Of a DNA stretch of 64,000 nt, positions 1 through 10,511 are shown one piece after another. Origin of the DNA: Rhynchopus sp. YZ270_cl-10 (Eukaryota > Euglenozoa > Diplonemea > Diplonemida > Diplonemidae). The stretch is taken from contig OZ037854.1 of the NCBI GenBank assembly GCA_964035575.1, positions 1,116,001-1,180,000 on the forward strand, in the 5' to 3' direction. The position numbers and the translations under genes are program-made. The stretch's first letter is position 1. The number at the start of each line of letters is the position of its first letter. Under the pieces are notes generated by a model. The model was not told the DNA's origin. It saw nothing but the letters and a program-made list of their open reading frames with translations, and did not search any database.

Positions 1-46
1 AAAAATAATATAAAATGGCGCCGCAGGCGAAAAATTTTGAGGGTAC

Positions 47-610
47 GGTGTAAAAATCTACTGGGGGGGAGCTATTAAAGTATACGTATACTTTATTCGG
101 CGGGAATTACTGCTTAAATGGCCAAAAAACGAAAAAGGAAAAAAAAAAAAAAAATCACTGTTATTTTGGGGTTTCTAGTGGCCGAAACCTCGCGAAAACA
201 CCACCATTGGCATTTTTGGGCCAATCCCAGCCAGTGGTGGGGTCAATGTGGAAAAATGAACAATTTTTTGGTGACTTAAATTTTCACAAATCTGAACCCC
301 ATCAGCACCAATCGTGTAAAAACTGATACACGCGTTTTAGGTCAAAAATACTCGTTTCTCAGCGCAAAGTGACCCCATCACAGCACGCACAGAATCCGGA
401 CCACCGAAATCAAAAAAAAAAATTTTCGATTTTTTGTGCAAAACTTGCTGAAAAATTTTTTTAGTAAGAAAAATGTACACAAAAACCGTATACTTTATTT
501 CACAGATTTACACGCTCAAAATGGGTTTCCGCACCGCATACTTTATTACCCCCGTATACTTTATTAGCACCGTATACTTTATTAGCCCCCCCCCAGTAGC
601 TTTTTACACC
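47..610. mobile_element. Non-autonomous TIR element with poly-G edge (member a)
   Basis: The two ends are inverted copies of about 40 bp. The left end reads GGTGTAAAAATCTACTGGGG and continues into GGAGCTATTAAAGTATACG. The right end, reverse-complemented, gives the same sequence with a few changes. Inside the right end the motif CGTATACTTTATTA recurs at about 487, 553 and 569, so the subterminal region is tandemly repeated. No long ORF fits a transposase, so this looks like a MITE-type element mobilised in trans. The motif AAATGGCGCCGCAGGC lies outside both ends (about 13-28 and 656-671), so the element may be nested in an older repeat. It belongs with 6517-7028 and 59586-59742. Confidence 0.6.
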
Positions 611-1312
611 ACAGAGCCACTCAAACGAACCCTTTTTTGCGGAGCAAAAAATGAAAAATGGCGCCGCAGGCAAAAAAAAATCAAGGAACAGCCATTTCCC
701 AAAGGCACTCCCGTGGTTCAACCACGGTTCTACCAGGCGGGGGGAAAATGCGGGGAAAAAAATCGAGTCCGCCCTAATCTGGGGACGACATTTACAGAAA
801 GGTCTGGTGAAAAGTGTCGGTTTTTTTTTCCCCTCCAGATTTCTCTGTTTTTTTTTTTTTTTTGAAAACCAGTTTTTGGAAAAACTGGTTTTCAAAACCA
901 GTTTTTTTAACCACCCTAATACCCTGATTTCAGCTGTTGCGGAGTCTTCACCTTTGTGTGAACAGCGCGGCCGGTCTCCGGGTAGCACTGTGCTCGGCTT
1001 GTCCCAACCAAGAAGAAACGAACCAAAACTCTCTCCTTCGCTCTAGCGGCGAAGTTGATGAGGGAGTCAAGGCGAACCTCGGTCTCCTCCCCAGAGTCGC
1101 GCTTTACGTGACTCTGCAAGCGAGATCTTGTTCCTTATTTTGTACAAAAATTAACAAAAAAAGACCTTCCGCAAGCCACACACACAACCCCCAACAGCTT
1201 TACACACCCCCGATACACATTACTTCCCCAGCCCCCTTCTCCACTTTTCACTTATTCGGCTTCCCCTTTATTGTTCCCCATTTTGTCTTGCCTTTGAGAG
1301 ATTTTCCCTAAA
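611..1312. other. Spacer upstream of the SMP gene
   Basis: No gene is supported here. It holds T- and A-runs and a near-perfect inverted repeat at 863-894 (TGAAAACCAGTTTTTG and its complement). A C/T-rich stretch at about 1180-1310 leads into the start codon of the next gene and may be its promoter and 5' UTR. Confidence 0.4.
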
Positions 1313-4004
1313 ATGTTTTTTGACTGGCGTTTGAGTCGAAGTGGGAATCCACCTGCAGAGCAAACAGAACAGCACATGCCCCCCGAGCAGACACAGCAAC
1401 ATGCACAGGCAGTGCAGGAGGAGAACATGACGTCGTTTATGTCGTGCACTTCGAACGTAAACGAACCGATGTCGCCCATAGGTGACACGGACACGGACGC
1501 AGACGCGCAGTTAGGAGAGGGATCTTCTCGTGTCAGTGGTGGGTATTTTGGTGTGCAGGCCACTTCAGGGATAGAGGGTGGTGGCGGCAGTGGTGCAGAT
1601 GTGTCAGCACCCCGTCTCGACGTGAGCGCCATGTCCACATCCACTGCCGCAACGACAGAGTCGATCCTCTCACCACCCCCACGCCGTGAAGAGCTCATCA
1701 GCAGCGCTGCGGTGGTTGATGTCATTGTATGTTACAGAGCGGTAAATGTCAAAAAGCTTCAAATAACTTTTAGTCTTCGAGCAACCACCCCCCCATTATA
1801 GTTCCCCCCCATAAGCAACTTACGGCTCCTTTACCATAGTTTACTCTTTTTTCATCCCCTCCTTTTTCTCACAGCTCGAGGTGATGGAGGATCTGGATGA
1901 CACCCTCCGTCAGGTCATCCTCAGCAAGGCTGGGCAGTTCTCGAAGATGCCACCACCACCACCGCCACACGACGGCCGAGGCACGTCCCCTACCCCGGAA
2001 AGGGAATGGGTGAATGTGTGCGTCCGCAGCGGGGCCGCAACACCTACCACCACCGCACAACGTCAAGCCGCCAAGGGGTTTCTCCTGTCAACCATGTCTG
2101 TTCCTGGATCAACACCAGCAGGGACCTCCTCCGCACTTCCAGCAGGCGCTTCTGCGGTGAAGGCTGCAGAAGCCTGCATTGCAACACCACCACAGTCGCC
2201 CACCCTCCCAAGCCACCTCCTTCACGGCATCACCGATACACGCATTTCCCGCACCTCTGAGGACTGGGTGAATGCATTACTCCGCGCCACCTGGCCATAC
2301 GTCTCGCAACACATCGGTAATGTGATCCGCAAGCAGCTTGAAGGGACCTTAGAAGGTGTGTTAGGAGGTGCTTTGAGGCTCGCTTCGCTTTCATTAGGTG
2401 ATACCGCACCGAGTGTAAAGGATGTTGATATCAGAACGTTGGCGGATGAGAGCATCCGTCTGGATACTGCGGTCGATTGGAACGCAGATGTCGATGTGCT
2501 GATTGATGCGGGGTTCGGAACCTCGCAGGTAGGAATGTCTGCTGGGGTCGACCGGATTAAGGTTTGTGGTGATATCACAATCATTCTCGGCCCACCCTGC
2601 CCATCGCCGCCATACTTCAATGCTGTGCAGGTCTTCTTTGCAAACCCTCCTTCCGAAGTGGAAGTAGGCTTGACCGGGCTAGGTATGCTTGCGTCATCGC
2701 TTCCTGGAGTTTCAGGAGCGCTTCACAAAGCCGTAAGCGACGCAGTCTCCAATGTCTTGGTCCTTCCCCAGAAGGTGAGCATCACCCTGAACCATTCTTT
2801 GCCTGCATTGGAGACCGCGAGGTATAGATGCCCGCCACCGCAGGCGTGCTTTCGGATTAAATCGGTTTCAAATTTTGGGGTTTCTCGGAAACGCGAAGAG
2901 GCAAAAGAAGGAATGGGCGACCGCTGCGAATCAACAAGCTCCTCCAATCTTATGTGGGACGCACTAAAAGAATCCCCTAAGAAACCTATTGAACCATTTG
3001 ACGACTGCACATCAGAGGACGAAAGCACCGTACCGTACCCTTCCTATATCAGAGTCACCATGGGAGGCCGTGTACAGACCTATTCATACAACGATTCGAC
3101 CGATTCCGCGGAGGTAGGAGAAAACGTTTTTATGGTGTTTTGTGAAAGTCAACACATCGAATTTGAAGCGTTAGATGCAGCGAAACAGACTATCGCATCA
3201 ACACGGCGCGGAGATGAGGATATGATGGTAAATTCGAACCGCGCAGCGTCCATCCGGCATACGTCTCTCCGTTGTGGAAGTCTGCGCGAATCTGAGTCGG
3301 TTCGGATGTATCTTTCCCCTGCTTACAATGAAGGTGAACTTCGCAGCATATATGTCAACATCGCGACAGTATGGAGCGGTGAACGCTCTGCGCAGAACAC
3401 CACCGCAACCACCCCCGATGAACCCAGCAACGCATCGCTCCTTTCCGTCGAGCTAGGGGCGATGGAGATTCTCCCTGCACCCCCGGTGAGCCTCGCGCCC
3501 TTGAGGGTCCGGGTTTCAGCAAAAAATATGCCAACAAATCAAAGTGGCGGAGGTACCGTGAAATGGGCCAAGGCGGATATGGCTGCGCGCAATGATATGA
3601 TTCTTGGTGTGCTGCAGAGGGTAGAGGAGCTGGGATTTAATACTGAAGTGGTGTCGACAATAACGGGGTTAAGCACTGCATTGGTCGAGGCTTATAGGAA
3701 TATTGGAAACGCGACGGAGCTGTCGGCGTGGCTAGAAAAGGCGAAGCAAGAGCACATCGAACTCAGCTCGACACACAGCCCGTTCTTCAATGAAGTGCTC
3801 TACTCGCTCTTTGGTACAGAGGAAGACGTCTTCAAGCTGGAGCTCGTAGGAAGCGACGGTACGGTGTTTGCAGAGTACGATTCCTCCGTCGCAGTCGGGC
3901 ACACCTTAGGGGATAAAGTGACCTTCACTCCGGTAGACCCCAGGGTAGGGTCGACAACGTGCTCACTGAATGTTCGCGTGGTAAGGTCTCAGTTGTATTG
4001 CTAA
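1313..4004 (+). CDS. SMP-domain lipid-transfer protein with degenerate C2-like domains (extended-synaptotagmin/tricalbin-like)
   Basis: Two exons, 1313-1726 and 1875-4004, join in frame across a 148-nt intron (GTATGT...TCACAG) to give about 847 residues. Residues ~1-265 are low complexity. Residues ~265-445 match the SMP fold of extended synaptotagmins and tricalbins: DWVNALLRATWPY, then LASLSLGDTAPSV, VDWNADVDV, the PPYFNAVQVFFANPP stretch, and PGVSGALHKAVSDAV ending in VLVLPQKVSITL. In known proteins this tubular domain moves glycerolipids at ER-plasma membrane contacts. Residues ~525-640 (SYIRVTMGGRVQTYSYND) and ~676-847 resemble C2 domains, but clear acidic calcium loops are not visible. 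No N-terminal membrane hairpin is seen, so an unseen upstream exon or another membrane tether is possible. The start is the first ATG of exon 1. An alternative start at the exon 2 ATG (1884) would need no intron. Confidence 0.8.
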
Positions 4005-5416
4005 AAAATGTGAAAAAAAAGAGCGCGAGAGGATTTTGTTTGTTTTGTTGTAGAGGTGCTGGTATTCAATGCACAAAAGGTTTTGTGGGTGTGACGGATT
4101 TTATTTTATTTTTTGTTAGAAAGGGTGCAGGTGTTGACCCTCTCAAATACTTTCAATTCTGTGAGCGTATGACGTGGGTAGCGTACCAACTAAACAACAA
4201 GACGAACGGGGTTTTTATTATTTTGTGATGTGTTCTTGAATGAGGTTTGTTCCTTCAAAGGTGTAATGTTTTCCCATATGTGTGAATGTGAGGTAGATTA
4301 GTATTGTGAGATTTTCTTATTAAACGCAGTATATTCGCAGACCTGAATGTGTGTGTACCTTCTCTAAAAAAAATCTTGTGGCATATTGTATTGAGATCTG
4401 TAGTGCGAAACAAAAAAAAAGATAAAATGATGAGGGGAAAAGGGGGAAACCCCATGGCTGTGTAATTACGTTACACATCCATGAAACCGGATTTTTAAAA
4501 AAAGGGGAAAAAAGGAAAATCTATCACCCATTCCAGGAAACCGTTTCCTGAGGCCAACCGTATGAGAACTGACAACAGTCACTCACTCTGCCCCAATGCA
4601 ATTTGAGACCTGCATTTGAGACAAGGAGTGTGCATTTTTTTTTTTAGGACGGTAAGTACGAGAGGCTTAGGTTCATCTTATAAACTTTTTTTCTTTTCTT
4701 TCGTTTTTTCTCCAAATCGTCAGTATGAATTTCCGGAGCGATCTGAATAAATTGTGGGGGTCGAGCAGTTTTTAGTGGTGTTTAATCCACCTAAAATTGA
4801 CTTCAAAAAGTCATACTTTTCTGTACACCTTCCTGGAGAATGGGGGGAGACAAAAAAACTCAACTCGTTTTGTAAAACACGGTTTGTTGTTGCGATGTTG
4901 TCATTTTTTTCTTTTTCTTTTTTCGATAAATTGTTGGAGTAGCGTAGTTGACTGTCTTTTCTTCTGTCTCCTTTTTCATCTCAGGTGTCTGCACAATATC
5001 TCTTTTGTGAATTGGAAGAAAAAAAAACTACACGAAAAAAAAAAAATCTAACTTTTTTAAAAAGCCAGCATTGTTCCCGCACGAGAACGATGGTGGTAGC
5101 GAGGTGTGTACGAAGAAAGAGAGAGAGAGAAAAAAAAGGGGGGGAGGCTAGCTATCTGTTGCCCCGTTCCATTCTCAAGACCGCCATTCCACCCCCCCCT
5201 GAGTCAAAACTCCCTCACCCCCCTCAGTGAAAATGTTCTCAAAAAAAAAAAAATCATTTCTAACCGTTCACTGTCATGGTCTAATGTTTTTCAAATAGAA
5301 TAAAAAAAATGTAGCGAACAGAAATATGGTCTCCACCACACACTCTCTGTTTGGTGGGTGAGGTTGTCACGAGAGAGTGCTTTGTATTTCAAGACCCCTT
5401 TTTTCTTTTGAGATGT
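4005..5416. other. Gene-free spacer with homopolymer runs
   Basis: T- and A-rich DNA without a convincing ORF. At 4661-4680 lies AGAGGCTTAGGTTCATCTTA, a motif that recurs at 56910-56929 and, in part, near 57141. The piece around 4930 (TTGGAGTAGCGTAGTTGACTG) resembles dispersed repeats at about 49585 and, inverted, about 56200. Confidence 0.4.
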
Positions 5417-5543
5417 CCACCTGATTTTTACCTCACGTAGAGGCGCGTAAAGGCGTGTATAGGACCGTATAGGACCGTATCGGCATATACGGACGGTCTG
5501 TACACGCCTTTACGCGCCTTTCCACGGGGTAAAAATCAGGTGG
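5417..5543. mobile_element. 127-bp MITE with 5-bp target duplication
   Basis: The element is almost wholly palindromic: CCACCTGATTTTTACC at the left is mirrored by GGTAAAAATCAGGTGG at the right. Inside, GGCGCGTAAAGGCGTGTA pairs with TACACGCCTTTACGCGCC. GATGT flanks both sides (5412-5416 and 5544-5548), consistent with a 5-bp target-site duplication. A partial relative starts at 31147. Confidence 0.75.
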
Positions 5544-6016
5544 GATGTGCACACAAAGAGAAGACACATTTATCTTTCAAATTTTTCTTTATATTTCCCC
5601 CCCTGTGCAATAGGTTCTATCTTTCTTTTTGACGCAAATTCTGCGTTTTTTTTTTCTTTCTTCTTTTGTTATCACAACAAAACTACCCAATCTCACCGTT
5701 CTCCCTTCCCCTCCCCCTTGTTGTTTTGGATGTGCATAGCAATCCATTCATATTCTTGTCTTCAAACCCTTTTTTTTTCTTTTCTTTTCTTTTCTTGCCC
5801 TACAGCGTCGACCGCCCTTAGGGGTACTCCTTACCTGACTCTTTCATTTTTGTTTCGAAAAAAAAACAAAAATAATTCTGAAAAAAAAAAAGGTGATATT
5901 TTTCCACATCTCATTTCTCATTTTTCTCCTGCATCTCCTCTCACCCATTCCATTACAGATTACACCATTTTCCCCCCCATAATTTTTCTTTTCCTCTTCA
6001 CTCTTCTCGATTCTCG

Positions 6017-6469
6017 ATGAGCGAAGCGCATACACTACGTAAGGCATGCGGTGCGGATGCACGGAGGCGACTCAATCATGATAAGTCACGAAGCTTCGGT
6101 GCACATCTGAAGTGTGGAACTTTTAATCACAAATCTGAGGTTCACGGTGTGTGGGGGAAGCGGTGCAGGCTGGACCTTTCACGCTGTGGTGGCGAGTCTG
6201 CAAACAGAACCCTCTCCCGGCTTGCAACAGGGCTGTCACTTCCTGCACGAAAGGCTCGGAGGTACTCCTCCCTCGACGCACCATCGCACACTGCACATGA
6301 CACCCTTATGCATGGCTACTTCTCCTCCATGCCTAGCAAGGAAGGAAGGAAACGCAGAGGCGACTTCCCTCACAGAGGCAGCAGACGTGGCCATGCACTT
6401 TCCAATGGAGCTGTGTGTTGGCATAGCAATATGCACGGTTCGCATGCGGTAGAAGAAGGCAGGTATTAG
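6017..6469 (+). CDS. Doubtful ORF, 150 residues, no family recognised
   Basis: An ATG at 6017 opens 150 codons of basic, Arg/His/Ser-rich protein. Base composition changes from T-rich spacer to balanced at about this point, which is the main argument for coding. A second frame over 6114-6452 is also open, so the true frame is uncertain. No signal peptide, membrane segment or known motif is visible. It may be a remnant of a gene rather than a working one. Confidence 0.22.
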   Translation: MSEAHTLRKACGADARRRLNHDKSRSFGAHLKCGTFNHKSEVHGVWGKRCRLDLSRCGGESANRTLSRLATGLSLPARKARRYSSLDAPSHTAHDTLMHGYFSSMPSKEGRKRRGDFPHRGSRRGHALSNGAVCWHSNMHGSHAVEEGRY

Positions 6470-6516
6470 TGCAGGGTAAAAAAAAATGGATGGAATAAAA
6501 AAAAAACTGAGTTGTC

Positions 6517-7028
6517 CTTACTGGGGGGGGCCGAATAGTGGACCCCCCCTGAATAGTAGACCCCCCTTGAATAGTAGACCCCCCCTGGGAATTCTGGGTT
6601 TTTTTAAATTTTTTTTCCTTTGAATAGTGGACCCCCCCTGAGAAATTCTGGGGGAAAATTTTTTTTTCCGCTGAATAGTGGACCCCCCCCAGGTTTTCGT
6701 TTTTTTTGACTTTTTGCGGAAGTCGCGGAAAAATTTTAGAGGGGATCAACTACAAATTTCAAATTGATTTTTCTTTCTTTGGATAGATTTTGTGACAAAT
6801 CTTTCCAAAGAAGCAAAAATCAGTATATTTTGACACACCCAATCAGCCTCATCGACAGGAGGGTTTTAGTAAAAATACAGAAAAAAAATTTTGGGGGGGT
6901 CTACTATTTAGGGGGGGTCTACTATTCAACTTGGAAAAAAAAAATTTTTTTTCTGAGACCCCCGATTTATACCCGTCGGTTCGCCTAATAGTGGACCCGG
7001 GGTCTACTATTCGGCCCCCCCCAGTAAG
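6517..7028. mobile_element. Non-autonomous TIR element with poly-G edge (member b)
   Basis: The ends are inverted copies: CTTACTGGGGGGGGCCGAAT at the left, and the complement of ATTCGGCCCCCCCCAGTAAG at the right, extending through AGTRGACCCC. Subterminal repeats of GAATAGTGGACCCCCC recur at about 6532, 6550, 6570, 6622 and 6672, and as complements at about 6893-6930 and 6998-7012. No transposase ORF is present. The edge motif TACTGGGGGG and the repeated AT-core plus C-run design are shared with 47-610 and 59586-59742. Confidence 0.65.
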
Positions 7029-7607
7029 AAACGCTTGTTAGGGCGACATATTGACAAAAAAATGAGCGGTTGTGTTTGATGCTATCCTGTAGTGCTGTCC
7101 TGCCATTCCTGCATTTTCTTCTAGCCCAGCAGGATGGCGGCGGGGCAACTCATATGGTGGAGCATCTGATGTCCAACACAACGCATACTGTTTGTACTTG
7201 AATTACGTTCTGGCAGCTGCAAATCCCTAAGAGAGGGGTGTGTGTGTGTGATGGCCCAGTGTAGTGGCACAGCATAGAGAGACGGGTGTTGCGTTGCTGG
7301 CCGTAAGGTGCTTTTTCTCTGGGGCGATTGCATCTTCTGTGGGTCGGAGGTGCCGTCGTGGGTGTCCAATTATGTTGTGTTTTTCATTTTTGGTGCAATC
7401 CATATATTCGCACGAAAGGCGGAATCCTTCTGCCGAAATGTTACTCTCCCCATCCCCTTTCTGATTCCGTAAGGGAAACGATGCGTCGTATGGACGATAC
7501 GTAGCTCTACGGAAAGGTGAAGTAAAAATAAAGTGGTGTTTATTTTGTTTTCTTCCCCCCCCCCGCAGTCAGAACTGTGCTAAGGTCGTGGCCGCTTTGC
7601 TTGCAAC
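7029..7607. other. Spacer upstream of the CUB-like array
   Basis: No supported gene. A C-run followed by CAG at about 7555-7568 resembles a splice acceptor, so the 5' UTR of the next gene may contain an intron. No matching donor was confirmed. Confidence 0.3.
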
Positions 7608-7658
7608 CCACCTCACTCCAGATAAATCATACACCCTGTGCAACACACTCTCCACACC
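7608..7658 (+). promoter_or_regulatory. Conserved 5' leader of the CUB-like array genes
   Basis: The block CACCTCACTCCAGATAAATC followed by ATACACC and ACACTCTCCACACC lies immediately before the ATG of all three array genes (7608-7658, about 12259-12309 and about 16899-16946). It stays nearly identical while the DNA further upstream differs between gene 1 and the other two. This is consistent with a core promoter or translated-leader element. GATAAAT could serve as a TATA-like box, which is inference. Confidence 0.45.
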
Positions 7659-10511
7659 ATGTATTCAGTTCTTGTGGCAGCCATGGCGCTGCACGCTGGT
7701 GTGCACGACCTTGACAACAGCAGCGGGATCGTGGACATACTGCTTCCCAGCGAAATAGGCGCCACCTTCTGGACTGCTTCCTGTGACGGCACCTTTGTGG
7801 TGCAGTACTTGAACGACTTTGATGGCGACTTCATCATCATGAACAACAGGGATGAGGAGTCACGTGTCCGCGGAGAGCGCAGCACCGTCACTACACACAG
7901 CTTTGTTGCACAGACACGTGTCATTATGATTGCGAGTGTGAAGTCGGTGTCTGGGAACAAGAAGGTGTTGTTCTCGTGGGCTTGTGACGCTGTGCCTGCT
8001 GCTCTTCCATCAACACTGAACACTGCTGGGGATGTGAGCCACATGAACTACGGGGCAAATGAGACGGTGTATTGGGCTCTGCAGTGCAAGGAAGACGAAG
8101 AAGTGAACATCAAATGGACGTCTTTCAACATTACCAATGACTCTCTGTGGATGGGTCACAGAAAGAACCGCGTCTGGTCCACTTTCTTCAACGCATCTGA
8201 TTTGGACACTGTTGAGGACTTCACCTTCACTTCGACAGGATCCGCATACGTGTTCTTCAGAAGTGAGGTTGACAGTGCTGGTGGTGACTTTGCCTTCCGT
8301 TACGTGTGTCTGTCGAACGACATTGTACTGCCGAGCAGTGGCATCGTGGACAGGTTGCTTCCCACAAAGATCGCCGACACCGTCTGGACTGTTTCCTGTG
8401 ACGGCATCTTTGTGGTGCATTACTTGAACGATTTTGGTGGCGACTTCATCATCAGCAACAACGGGAACGAGCAGTCACGTGTCAGTGGTGAGTACCACAG
8501 GTTAACGGCGCACACCTTTGCAGCAGACACAACTGTGACGATGACTGCGAGTATGAAGACTGGGAACAAGAAGGTGCTGTTCTCGTGGGCCTGTGACGCT
8601 GTGCCTGCTGCTCTTCCATCAACGCTGAACACTGCTGGGGATGTGAGCCACATGAACTACGGGGCAGATGAGCAGAAGTACTGGGTTCTGCAGTGTAAGG
8701 AAGACGAAGATGTGAACATCAAATGGACGTCTTTCAACATTGGCAACGACTCTCTGCGGATGGTGCACAGTGACAACGGTGTCTGGACCACCTTCTTCAA
8801 CGCATCTGCTTTGGACACTGCTGAGGACTTCACCTTCACTTCGACAGGATCCGCATACGTGTTCTTTACAAGTATGGTTGACAGTGCTGGTGGTGACTTT
8901 GCCTTCCGTTACGAGTGTCTGTCAAACGACATTGTACTACCGAGCAGTGGCATCGTGGACAGGTTGCTTCCCACAAAGATCGCCGACACCGTCTGGACTG
9001 TTTCCTGTGACGGCATCTTTACGGTGCAGTACTTGAACGACTTTGGTGGCGACTTCATCATCAGCAACAACGGGAACGAAGAGTCACGTGTCAGTGGTGA
9101 TCACAGGAGAGTCATCACTCGGACCTTTGCGATACGCACAGCTGTGACGATGACTGCGAGTATGAAGACTGGGAACAAGAAGGTGCTGTTCTCGTGGGCT
9201 TGTGACGCTGTGCCTGCTGCTCTTCCATCAACGCTGAACACTGCTGGGGATGTGAGCCACATGAAGTACGGGGCAAATGAGCAGGAGTATTGGATTCTGC
9301 AGTGCGAAGCTGCTATGCACATCACGTGGACGTCTTTCAACATTGGCAACGACTCTCTGCGGATGGTGCACAGAGAGAACGGCGTCTGGTCCACCTTCTT
9401 CAACGCATCTGCTTTGGACACTGTTGAGGACTTCACCTTCACTTCAACAGGATCCGCATACGTGTTCTTCACAAGTGAGGTTGACAGTGATGGTGGTGAC
9501 TTTGCCTTCCGTTACGAGTGTCTGTCCACACCTGCCCCTCCCACAGCAGAACCGTCAGCAGTTCCAACAGCTCCACCCACAACAGCACCGACAGCACTAC
9601 CAACAGCATCACCGACAGTGCAACCGGCAAGAGATACAGCAGAACCAACTGCTGAACCAACAACACTGCCGGAAGGACACACCCTCGTGCCAACAACAGA
9701 AGCGCCAAGCAGCGCAGCTATGACGTGGTGCACCTCTGATGCACAGTGCAAGGAGCACGGCGACACTGCGGCAACATGCAAGGATAACGGACACTGCACG
9801 TGTGGGGACGGCTTCGTGAAGCCCTTTGACGCTGCCAGCGGACGCCGTGCACACATCTGTGTGAGTAGCGAGACGAGGGTGTCGGATGTGGTGTACGCAA
9901 CGTTCCACAGTTCTTGCCGCGGAACCAATGGGAAGCTTGCACGTGTCGGTGAGCTTGTGGTGGACCTTGTGGGTGGGACTGTGACGGACGTGCGTGTGGA
10001 GTGCGGGTGGACTGTTGTGCGGGTGTTTGTGTCTGTGTCGGACATGCTGCTGCTTGATGTGGCTGCAATGGACGTGGCAGCACGCCTCTCGGAGAAGGTG
10101 CAGGCGTCTGACCTGGGCCTTGGGGATGTGCTGTCGGCAGGGCTTGCCTCTGTGGATGTGCTGCAGTGTCCGACTGTACCTGGTGTGAGCCAGGTGTTCC
10201 GCACGGACGTGGGTGAGTGTGTTCCGCTGTCCTGCTTGAGTGGGTACACGAGGTTCGGGTCAGCGGATGACTTTGTGTGTTCTGCGAACAAAGCAACGCC
10301 ACTTCCCACAACCCCATTACAACCCCAGGAAGAGGAGACACCCGAGCCAGACACAGGCGCTGATGCGCTCGCTGTGGGTGCCATTCTCGGGATCTGTCTC
10401 GGTAGTATCACAGCGCTTGCGATTGTGGTGTTAGCCTTCGTGGTGTGTAAAGTGAAGCAGTCTCCCTCAAAGAACGTGCCGAACTTCCGGGTCAGCAACT
10501 CTGCTCTGTAA
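7659..10511 (+). CDS. Type I membrane protein with three CUB-like repeat units (array gene 1)
   Basis: Single-exon gene of 950 residues. The ATG at 7659 gives a signal peptide (MYSVLVAAMALHAG). Three units of about 204 residues start near residues 20, 225 and 428. Each has half A (SCDGxFxVQYLNDFxGDF ... KKVLFSWACDA) and half B (NxKWTSFNIGNDSL ... FTFTSTGSAYVFF ... GDFAFRYEC). Half B has the order and aromatic pattern of a CUB domain. A Pro/Thr stalk (~624-687) leads to a small Cys-rich, EGF-like module (WCTSDAQCKEHG ... CTCGDGF), a conserved ~150-residue membrane-proximal domain, one transmembrane helix (~904-926) and a short basic tail. The predicted location is the cell surface with an extracellular binding role; the ligand is unknown. 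Genes 2 and 3 follow in tandem. Confidence 0.85.
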   Translation: MYSVLVAAMALHAGVHDLDNSSGIVDILLPSEIGATFWTASCDGTFVVQYLNDFDGDFIIMNNRDEESRVRGERSTVTTHSFVAQTRVIMIASVKSVSGNKKVLFSWACDAVPAALPSTLNTAGDVSHMNYGANETVYWALQCKEDEEVNIKWTSFNITNDSLWMGHRKNRVWSTFFNASDLDTVEDFTFTSTGSAYVFFRSEVDSAGGDFAFRYVCLSNDIVLPSSGIVDRLLPTKIADTVWTVSCDGIFVVHYLNDFGGDFIISNNGNEQSRVSGEYHRLTAHTFAADTTVTMTASMKTGNKKVLFSWACDAVPAALPSTLNTAGDVSHMNYGADEQKYWVLQCKEDEDVNIKWTSFNIGNDSLRMVHSDNGVWTTFFNASALDTAEDFTFTSTGSAYVFFTSMVDSAGGDFAFRYECLSNDIVLPSSGIVDRLLPTKIADTVWTVSCDGIFTVQYLNDFGGDFIISNNGNEESRVSGDHRRVITRTFAIRTAVTMTASMKTGNKKVLFSWACDAVPAALPSTLNTAGDVSHMKYGANEQEYWILQCEAAMHITWTSFNIGNDSLRMVHRENGVWSTFFNASALDTVEDFTFTSTGSAYVFFTSEVDSDGGDFAFRYECLSTPAPPTAEPSAVPTAPPTTAPTALPTASPTVQPARDTAEPTAEPTTLPEGHTLVPTTEAPSSAAMTWCTSDAQCKEHGDTAATCKDNGHCTCGDGFVKPFDAASGRRAHICVSSETRVSDVVYATFHSSCRGTNGKLARVGELVVDLVGGTVTDVRVECGWTVVRVFVSVSDMLLLDVAAMDVAARLSEKVQASDLGLGDVLSAGLASVDVLQCPTVPGVSQVFRTDVGECVPLSCLSGYTRFGSADDFVCSANKATPLPTTPLQPQEEETPEPDTGADALAVGAILGICLGSITALAIVVLAFVVCKVKQSPSKNVPNFRVSNSAL

